64,000 nucleotides of DNA from Pyrrhosoma nymphula. Taxonomy: Eukaryota > Arthropoda > Insecta > Odonata > Coenagrionidae. Under the pieces are notes generated by a model, which did no database searches, was not told where the DNA came from, and worked only from the letters and a program-made list of their open reading frames with translations. This document shows, piece by piece, positions 56,895 to 64,000 of this stretch. Both the position numbers and the translations under genes were made by a program. Every line of letters starts with the position of its first letter. The stretch's first letter is position 1. The stretch lies in NCBI GenBank assembly GCA_963573305.1, contig OY754332.1, positions 142,035,977-142,099,976 on the forward strand, written 5' to 3'.

Positions 56895-59698
56895 GCCCTG
56901 ACACCATTCCTCTTGATTCTTATTTAAAATTACCTCCTGAATCCGAATATGACCTCCGTTTTTCCCAATCACCCGCCATTTTCGGGGTACCCCCCCCCCT
57001 CATATTTTCATCACTTTTCGATAATTTGGAGGGATTATTTTAGCATTTACATTTCTTCTAAGGGTTTAGAGGGGTGAAAAATTCTAAAACATGAACATTT
57101 ATGGTAAGGAGGTAGATTTTGGGGGGGATTAGTCCCCAAAATTTGTATAAAAACGCATTAAAAATGATCGATTTTGCCGGTTTTTTTCGCAATTTTTCAC
57201 GTAATTTCTAAATTTCCCAGCATCAATTTCACCTCATCCTCCCCCGAATGATGAAAATATATATCAACAAGAAATAGCAGTAATAATAAAAATATTTTGC
57301 TACATCACATAGCAATAATAACTAAAATATGTAGTAACAGTTCGGAAGAGTCACTTTACCACGCTGGCGCTCGCAATGCCTAATTATTTATTATTAATTA
57401 ATAATTAATGCCAAATAATTATGCCACGCGTGTGTAAAAATCATCCTGATCGCTTCTGCTATGATTGCGGTAAATTGACTTTAAAATCGCAACAAAAACC
57501 TCTTTCTTTAATTCTTAAAACTGCTTATAAATTTTGCTTGGCTGCCAATTTGGCGATCAGGACAAGGATTGGGCTCCAAAAGTTTGCTGCAGTACTTGCT
57601 ACAAAAGTTTGACCAAATGGCTCAAAGGTACGCGTAAATCAATGCCATTTGCTGTGCCCATGGTTTGGCGTGAACCTCGCTGTCATTTCACGGATTGTTA
57701 CTCTTGCATGACTTCCACCGTCGGTTTCTCCAGCAAAAGTAAGCATACAATTCAGTATCCTAATATCCCTTCAGCAATAAGACCAATTCCTCATAACGGG
57801 TCTTTGCTAATTCCTGAGCCCCCAAAAACCTATACTCTAGAGCCAGAAATTGATTTGAAAGACTTTGAACAGCCGCCGAGACCAAGTGATACTTCCACCG
57901 ATGATGAAGAGTGTTCTGATTATTCAGCTGATCGACAACCACACCTCGTTACTCAGTCAGAATTGAATGATCTCGTAAGGGATTAGGAGTTGCCTAAGAC
58001 GAAATCTCAACTTCTTGGATCTCGACTTAAGCAGTGGCGACTCTTCTTCTCTAGCGCGTAAAAATCTCTTCCTATAGGACCAGACAGTCAACACTGAAAA
58101 TGCTTTTTACGGAAGATGAAGGCTTGGTGTTGTGCCCTAATTCAAATGCATTGATGATGGAAATGATGATGCCATGTGACCCAGAAAAATGGAGACTATT
58201 TATAGATTCGTCAAAGACAAGCTTGAAAGTGGTCCTGTTGGCCTATGGGAATGAGTTACCTTCAGTCCCGGTTGTATACTCTGTTGGTATGAAAGAAACG
58301 TACGGAAATATCAGCCGAATCCTTGAAAAAATTAATTATCATGAATATAATTGGAAAGTTTGCGCTGACCTGAAAGTTGTCGCTCTACTCACGGGACTAC
58401 AATCAGGATTCACGAAATACTGCTGCTTCCTTAGTGAATGGGTCAGCCGAGCCCGAGAAAAACATTAAATCGTACGGAACTGGCCTCTGCGAGAAAGCTT
58501 TACTCCCAGTTATAAAAATTTCGCTCATGATCCTCTGGTCCCGAAAGAAAATATTTACTTGCCACCATTGCACATCAATCTCGGACTGATGAAACAGTTT
58601 TTGAAAGCAATAGAAAACACAGGTGATGCATTTCAATTTTTTCAAACTAAACTTCCTCGTCTAAGTGAGGCTAAAATCAAGAAAGGAGTATTCGTGGGCC
58701 TCCAGATTAGAAAACTTTTCCAAGATTCGACGTCTATGAAACACCTGAATCATAAAGAAAAACGAGCTTGGCTTGTATTCCGAAACGTGTGTGAGAACTT
58801 TTTGGGTAACAAAAAAGTGTTGATTATGTCGCTCATGTCGAGGAATTGCTGTCCGCGTATAAGGCCATGGGGTGTAACATGTCATTAAAAGTGCATTTCC
58901 TTCATTCACAACTGGACTTTTTCCCAGAAAATTTAGGAGCAGTTACAGATGAATACGGGGAATGGTTCCATCAAGACATTAGCAAATTAGAGAGGAGATT
59001 TTCAGGGAAGTGGTATGAGGGCATGTTGGCAGAGTACTGCTGGTTTTTGGCACGAGAAACTTACACCTCAGGGTATAAAAGGAAATCAAATACCAAATGA
59101 AGGTACTTATTATGTTATTCATCGTTCTTTACATTTATTATTTTACTCTTTATTGATGCGCGCGAGGTAATGAGAGCGCCAGCGTGGTAGCGTATCTTCT
59201 GAACTGTTGCTACATATTTTAAATATTGTTGCTGTGCAGTTTTCCTAAATATTTTTATTACTGCTGCTGCTACTATAAATTATAATAAAATGTTGATGAT
59301 ATATATTTCCATCATTCTGGGATAATTGGGGAAGGCGAAGATGGACTAGGAGCTGAAATATGAAGAAAATAATTGAAAAAATTGCGGAAAAAAAGGAAAA
59401 GTTGATAATTTTTAATGCGTTTTTTTTACAATTTACGGATACTAATCCCCCAAAATCTACCTCCCTACACTAAATGTTCATGTTTTAAAACTTTTCACGT
59501 CTCTAAAACCTGAGAAGAAATATAAATGCTAAAATTCTCCTTTCCATCCCTCCAAATTATCGCAAAGTGAAAAAAATAAGGGGGGGGGGGGCTTCCCCCG
59601 AAAATGGTGGGTGATAGAGGAAAACGGATGTCATATTCGGATTCAGGAGGTCATTTAACATATGAATCAGCAGGAATGGTATCAGGGCTCGAAAAAAG
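56895..59698 (+). mobile_element. Long-TIR DNA transposon, superfamily unassigned
   Basis: The outer ends GCCCTGACACCATTCCT (56895) and AGGAATGGTATCAGGGC (ending 59698) begin inverted repeats about 310 bases long. A further matching subterminal block, ATGTAGTAACAGTTCGGAAG and CCACGCTGGCGCTCGCA (57330-57377), faces 59178-59225, so the arms span roughly 480-530 bases with indels. TCG lies on both outer sides (56892-56894 and 59699-59701), a possible 3-bp target duplication. One plus-strand gene occupies the middle (57421-59097). Arm divergence and coding damage agree that this is an old copy. Confidence 0.85.
57421..59100 (+). pseudogene. Transposase-like gene, broken by frameshifts and stops
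   Basis: Starts MPRVCKNHPDRFCYDCGKLT just inside the inverted repeat. It shifts frame near 57535 into CQFGDQDKDWAPKVCCSTC and YKSLTKWLKGTRKSMPFAVP. The cysteine pairs suggest an N-terminal zinc-binding region. After a TAG at 57984-57986 and another shift come KWRLFIDSSKTSLKVVLL, KVCADLKVVALLTGLQSG and FTKYCCFLSEWVSRAREKH. Then PPLHINLGLMKQFLKAIENT, SEAKIKKGVFVGLQIRKLF, a shift near 58820, and KAMGCNMSLKVHFLHSQLDF and FHQDISKLERRFSGKWYEG to the end. From memory this matches a multi-copy arthropod protein family. The D in FIDSS and ADLKV may belong to a nuclease-type catalytic core, which is inference. Confidence 0.7.
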
Positions 59699-59759
59699 TT
59701 TTTTTTGCCGTCCAGTGTAATTAAATAGTTCTACCTGTTTTTGTTAGTGCCCTCCTAAC

Positions 59760-60060
59760 TTTGTGGTCATCCTCGCTTCCTCGGCCCACGAAATCTCATT
59801 ACCCTTATGTTCTTATGATTGATCTTCACTCCGCAGTTTCCGCACTGATTTTCTAAAGTGCCCACCAATTCTCGCAATTATTTCGATGACTTACTAATCA
59901 CCAGATCATTAGCGAATCTAAATGACCTAATCAGCTGTCCATCAACCTTACCTATACCTACTTTTGTATCTTCTCATGCACCTTCTATCATTTCCTCAGC
60001 ACACATGTAATATAGCACAAGTCACATCGGGCAGCCTAATCTTACCCAAAACCTATAATT
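59760..60060 (-). pseudogene. LINE reverse transcriptase remnant
   Basis: One minus-strand frame with four or more stops reads VRLGCPM, CAEEMIEGA, EDTKVGIGKVDGQLIRSFRF, ANDLVISKS, then LENQCGNCGVKINHKNIRVM. This is the order RQGCPLSP, EEVIKEA, FADDIAVLS, YGMKIN-KTKVM of LINE reverse transcriptases. The catalytic A-D-D has become A-N-D, so the copy is dead. It begins about 60 bases outside the long-TIR transposon. Confidence 0.75.
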
Positions 60061-61033
60061 TTCTACCCTGATTCTCCGTCAGCCATGCCCACATGTGCCG
60101 TCAGGGCCAGATATAACATTTAAATGAGTCTACCATCTGTCTTACCTTCTCCGATTTTCATTTGTATACTTATTTTTTTAACATAACAATCCATCAGACG
60201 CCTTTTCGATAACTACATAACAAGCAAAATGTCTTCATTATACTCCATTATTTCCCAATTTTACGTTAATTGTTTGACCTGCCTTACCACCCGGAAACAT
60301 CTTCACCTTATAGTATAACTCACCAACTTCGAAGTTCTCTTATAGCTCTTCATTGCCTTCTCCGCCAATTTTTCTTCTCTCTTTCAGTTACCTACACTTC
60401 CCAAATTGGTTTTCCTACTTACCTTTTACCACTACTGCAATCCAATCCCACCATCCTTATTAGGTTTTTCTTACCTGACACTCTTCTAACTCTCCCACTT
60501 GCTCGTGCACGCCATCTATCTCTTCCTCTCTTATATTGTTTGTGGGCATGTATACCAGGACTGCACCAAAATTGGTCGTCATTGCTTTTATTTCAACGGA
60601 ATCCTGCCACTCACTTGTTCTATATTTACTACCCTCTTTCCCAACGTTGACTTTAATACCATAGCTATCCTCCGTTAAATGAATTGCTCTATAAATATCA
60701 ATTTAATTATCCCCAATTAGCTTCAATATCACCTCGCTAAACCCCTACACATCCATATTCCCTTTTTCCCTCTCCTGTGAAATACTTTCTCGCTTCCATG
60801 CGCGCATCATTCTTCTATCTTTTGAAGTTCCTATTTTTACCGCTGCTTTCCCAGTTTTGTTCGTCTCTCTTGCAATCCTCGTTTTCGCCATGGTTTCTGC
60901 GCAAGGATTACGTAAGATGACGGCCACGGAGGCCGTGCCTCCCGCGCTTCCCGTACGATACCCGCTTTAGTGGGCCGAGTTCCGTATTTTACAGAGTTCA
61001 TTACTATATTATTTAATTTCGTTTTCAAGGAAA
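60061..61033. other. Mostly featureless; more of the LINE relic possible
   Basis: On the minus strand MKIGEGKTDGRLI near 60150 may continue the LINE relic upstream. The 126-codon frame at 60270-60650 is pyrimidine-rich and has no domain. Confidence 0.35.
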
Positions 61034-61056
61034 CTGATAGTTGTTGGGGGGGCTTC
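61034..61056. repeat. Short match to the 5S SINE 3' tail
   Basis: CTGATAGTTGTTGGGGGGGC resembles the 3' tail junction of the 5S-derived SINE (GATTGTTGTTGGGGGGGCC at 11122). The match stops after about 20 bases, so it is either a tail-only relic or chance. Confidence 0.25.
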
Positions 61057-61624
61057 CAATTGCTTTTCCCAACGGTATTTTTAATGTGACGCTATCACGT
61101 GAATGACATTTCGTCTGGCTTCTACCCTTCGGCTTAGTTACCTGGCGTGCGTTGCGCAAACAGGAGCAATTATCGAAGATCCCGCCAGTCCAATTCTAGA
61201 AGCCATCAGAAAGCGGACGTCCTTCCACTCCTACAAGGTTGTAGTCTGTGAGAAAGGTAATGAAGTATGAGACATTTTTCATTTTTTTATTTTCATTTTA
61301 ACGTCTTTCATGATAAATTCATCGAATGGCGAACCCGACATGTCCCATTCATAGTTTTCATCCCCAACTCCACAAATTCATCTCTTTTTCTGTCACTTCC
61401 CTCCAGAGGCCTATTTTTCTACAAAATTTGGCCAATTAATTTGTCTTCTCTACTCCACCGAGTATTCATCAAGCAAATTTCTTCTCAGATTTCTTCGTCT
61501 GATTACGTCATTAATAATTATTTCTGTCCAAGTTATGGGTGATGATTAAATTCCTTGGTGGATTAGTTATCTGCCTTGGCCAATACTGGAACTCGGATTC
61601 ATTGGTATCGCTCCAGGTTATCTA

Positions 61625-61720
61625 AATAGGAGAAGGGTGTATCGGAGGCTTAACTGTTTTAAAAATATCAGCACGATATGGGGGGATCTGGGTTCAAGTA
61701 TCGGTCAGTACGGATGGTTT
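61625..61720 (+). repeat. tRNA-like SINE remnant
   Basis: GGAGGCTTAACTGTTTTAAA, then AATATCAGCAC and GGGGATCTGGGTTCAAGTAT, with box B GGTTCAAGT. The segment around the box B resembles the minus-strand repeat at 41670-41752 (AATATC, GGGATCTGGGTT), so the two may be one family. Confidence 0.45.
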
Positions 61721-61799
61721 CCTCTTTGATGAATGTTCGCTCTTCCTTCCATTTGCAGATGACTCCGGAAAGGATATCCCGCGGCTAGTTCGCGGTGTC

Positions 61800-62330
61800 C
61801 TCAAAATACTTGGTGAAACTCAACTAACTCGCCTTTCCTCCTGAGCCGTTCACTTGGCTCCGTTTGAACCCCCGTCAAATCAAAACACCGTCGGCAACCC
61901 GACACCGCATAGCCCTTCACACGGTCGAGAAACCAGCCTCCCAAATAACTCCCTTTCAATCGCTCCACATTACCACCCCTGAATATTCCCTTGTATCCTT
62001 CCCGCCGAACCCTGCCCACCGACCCTTCATCCCACCCCACCTGATCCTGATCCCGTCGGACCCTTGCCCACCCGCCCGCCCACCCCTCAAGCCCTTTCAT
62101 TAAGTCGCAGCCTCCATTACTCACACCCCGCTCAAAATTCTTTTCATCGCTCCCTCCCTCAATATATGAGCGCTTTGTTTTGCTTTTTCTCCGTCGGCCG
62201 TGGAAATTCGAGGGGAGAGCATTGACGGTCACTCCCCGGTTAGACGCCCCCGTCCGTGCCAGCATTACTGAACAGGGACAAGATGGGTGCACGTACGGAT
62301 ATGCCACTCGGAATTCGGAATATTTAAAAA
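61800..62330. other. GC-rich interval with the longest open frame
   Basis: C-rich on the plus strand. The minus-strand frame 61801-62307 is 168 codons, the longest continuous frame outside the element genes, but the product is rich in R and G without a recognisable domain, and plus-strand frames coexist. I treat it as compositional. Confidence 0.35.
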
Positions 62331-62869
62331 TACCGATAATGCGGCTATCAAGGCATGCATAAAATATGCCAATATGCCGGCATATACTAAAAATTTACAT
62401 TTTGTCATGACTAACGTTATTAAGTGATAAATGATGATGTACAAACAGGAGATGAAGGAGAAAAAAACGGAAATACGTACGCATGAGATGAACTCGGTGG
62501 ATCAGGCACACCATGAGTGAGATAACGACAATTTTTTAGAAACAAACTAGAGAACAGGAGAAAGATTCCAGAGAGGAAGACAAATGGAAAAATACCTGGC
62601 ACAAACAAATATTATGAGGAATATAAAAAATAGGTGCAGGGAAGTAATAGAGTCAGCATGTGATGAGGAATAATGAAGAGCTTCAATTAATTTTAGGTTT
62701 TGAAGGGTTAATAATGATATCGTTATACGTGATCGAGATAGCTTTTACAATACCGCAGAAATTCTTCACGAAAAAAATGACATCAAACAACAATAGAATC
62801 ACATCTAGGCCACATGACGCTGTGGAATTCACTCATGACGAGGGTAAAAACAATTTGTAATTTTTTACA

Positions 62870-62945
62870 CTATTATTTTATTACCATCCTGACCAGTTTC
62901 GATAATTTAAGTCATTATCAGAGGTAGTGCCTACATATGATATGG
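62870..62945 (-). mobile_element. Penelope-type terminal motif
   Basis: The minus strand reads CTCTGATAATGACTTAAATT, then ATCGAAACTGGTCAGG, followed by ATGGTAATAAAATAATAG. CTGATAA with a hairpin GATAAT/ATTATC and then GAAACTGGT fits the shared core with one change in the conserved box. No facing partner is visible. Confidence 0.5.
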
Positions 62946-64000
62946 TGGTGCTACATTCGATAATGGTATAAAAGATGGAAATTTGACTATTTTCTTATTA
63001 ATAATAGAAGTGTGGAAAATTATATTTTTTTTAAACCACAGCAGTCTGAATGCACATTTTAATTGGAATAATTTAATCGGCATTTGTGTGTCTGGGTACG
63101 TAATTTAATATCCTTAAGCCTGTGCCTTAATTAAGCCTAAAGCCTTTCCTTTTCCCCGTAACTTTGTGTTTAGGAGCAACTTCTTAGTCCCTGGTGGCTT
63201 CCATTACAGGCCTCTCAATATCCGTGAAACTTTATTGTTGGCGCGTAGAAGTTTATTTTTCACAAGACGCACTGCTCCCAAACGCGGTATATGGCAGCTA
63301 AGAAAGAGCTATTTTCGATCTTTTGCATTTTTTTGATGTAGTCACGCAAAATGTTTTCAGAAATAATATGGTGCCCGTGGCAGTAAGTTTTCACTCCATC
63401 TACACTAAAGCATCAGAACTGTGAGGAGGAAGTATGTAATGGGGTAAAGAAATTTTTTTTATTTCCCGAAGGCCGCGCGTTAAGCATGTTTCCCGGTTTA
63501 TTTTTATGATTTCACACATAAGAGACTAAATACAAAAGTTGCGCTGACAGTAAACTTTTTGGTATTGGATTTGAAACCAGCATAGGAAGAAACAATGAAT
63601 CAGACATACATTTATACCCATGCAACAGTGCATCGAGATCCGCAAACAATCTGTAGTACTTAGTGTGCCCCTGCAGACCAGAAATTCTTTTTTTTGTGTC
63701 ATCCCTGTCATGGCAGAATTAAGAGAGAATGGTGTATGATCAATGAAGACAGGATATAGAAAATAAAAAAAACTTTTTTGTCGATATTTCCATCAATCGC
63801 GTGATAATTAGAACCGGATCTCTGTCCATTTGAGCTTATTCAGGATGAAGAAAGTTCAAATACTGACGTCCTCCCGTTGTCAAAATCTTCTGGTTGATGG
63901 CAACCGGTCGACTGACAAAAAAGGATAAGGGTCAAAGGAAAAAAACTTTCAACTTGTTAAAAAAGGCTCCAAGCAAAGCAGGAAAAAATTCTGAGTTAAA
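62946..64000. other. No supported gene
   Basis: AT-rich to the end of the window. A GAAATATCGAC on the minus strand near 63780 is a weak relative of the Penelope-type motif. No other feature could be supported. Confidence 0.35.

Noticed and set aside
61801..62307. 168-codon minus-strand frame
   Set aside because: It lies in a GC-rich stretch where stop codons are rare. The product is arginine- and glycine-rich without a domain, and other frames are open too.
63750..63830. Further Penelope-type motif (GAAATATCGAC on the minus strand)
   Set aside because: The hairpin is weak and the CTGANGA box is missing; noted only as a possible relic.

Overview
The window looks like nuclear DNA of an arthropod, most likely an insect with a large, repeat-rich genome. 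The base composition is AT-rich, (AT)n microsatellites are long, and there are non-LTR, Penelope-like and Ty3/gypsy retroelement remnants, tRNA- and 5S-derived SINEs, and MITEs with TA or TTAA target duplications. I found no bacterial operon, phage, plasmid, CRISPR array, rRNA gene or intact tRNA gene, and no convincing exon of a host protein gene. Nearly everything I could name is a mobile element or a tandem repeat. The species cannot be fixed from the sequence alone.

Layout. 1-1.7 kb: 3' part of a LINE reverse transcriptase, broken by one frameshift and one stop. 2.2-3.5 kb: three (AT)n tracts separating a perfect 115-bp-arm palindrome and a Penelope-like element (PLE) piece with a GIY-YIG endonuclease. 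9.4-11.5 kb: a tRNA-like SINE remnant and a 5S-rRNA-derived SINE with target-site duplications (TSDs). 13.5-18.1 kb: a PLE-type palindrome and a decayed gypsy gag-pol. 20.5-21.6 kb: a tRNA-like repeat and a piggyBac-type MITE. 24.3-28.0 kb: a foldback element, then four same-orientation copies of a tRNA-like repeat, one split by a TA-flanked MITE. 32.2-37.5 kb: a DNA transposon with 177-bp inverted repeats that are 99 percent identical around decayed coding sequence, a tandem duplication, a tRNA-Ser-like SINE, a LINE C-terminal fragment and another PLE-type palindrome. 43.2-44.6 kb: a nine-unit satellite with a period of about 160 bp. 46.4-46.8 kb: a second, fuller 5S SINE with a 16-bp TSD. 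48.5-53.6 kb: PLE-type palindromes and two LINE tails. 56.9-59.7 kb: a long-TIR DNA transposon with a broken transposase-like gene. 59.8-63 kb: LINE, SINE-like and PLE-like fragments.

The theme that stands out is a short structured motif occurring about a dozen times: CTGANGA-like box, one extra base, a hairpin, then GAAAC or GAAAT, with occasional short flanking pairing. Its order of parts resembles the hammerhead ribozymes known from the terminal repeats of Penelope-like elements. At one locus it lies directly downstream of a recognisable PLE GIY-YIG domain. At six loci two copies face each other and form a long palindrome. This suggests a population of minimal, coding-free derivatives of PLE ends. 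The two near-identical 5S-derived SINEs are the second highlight. Reading by eye cannot give genome-wide copy numbers, consensus sequences or superfamily assignments for the two long-TIR transposons.
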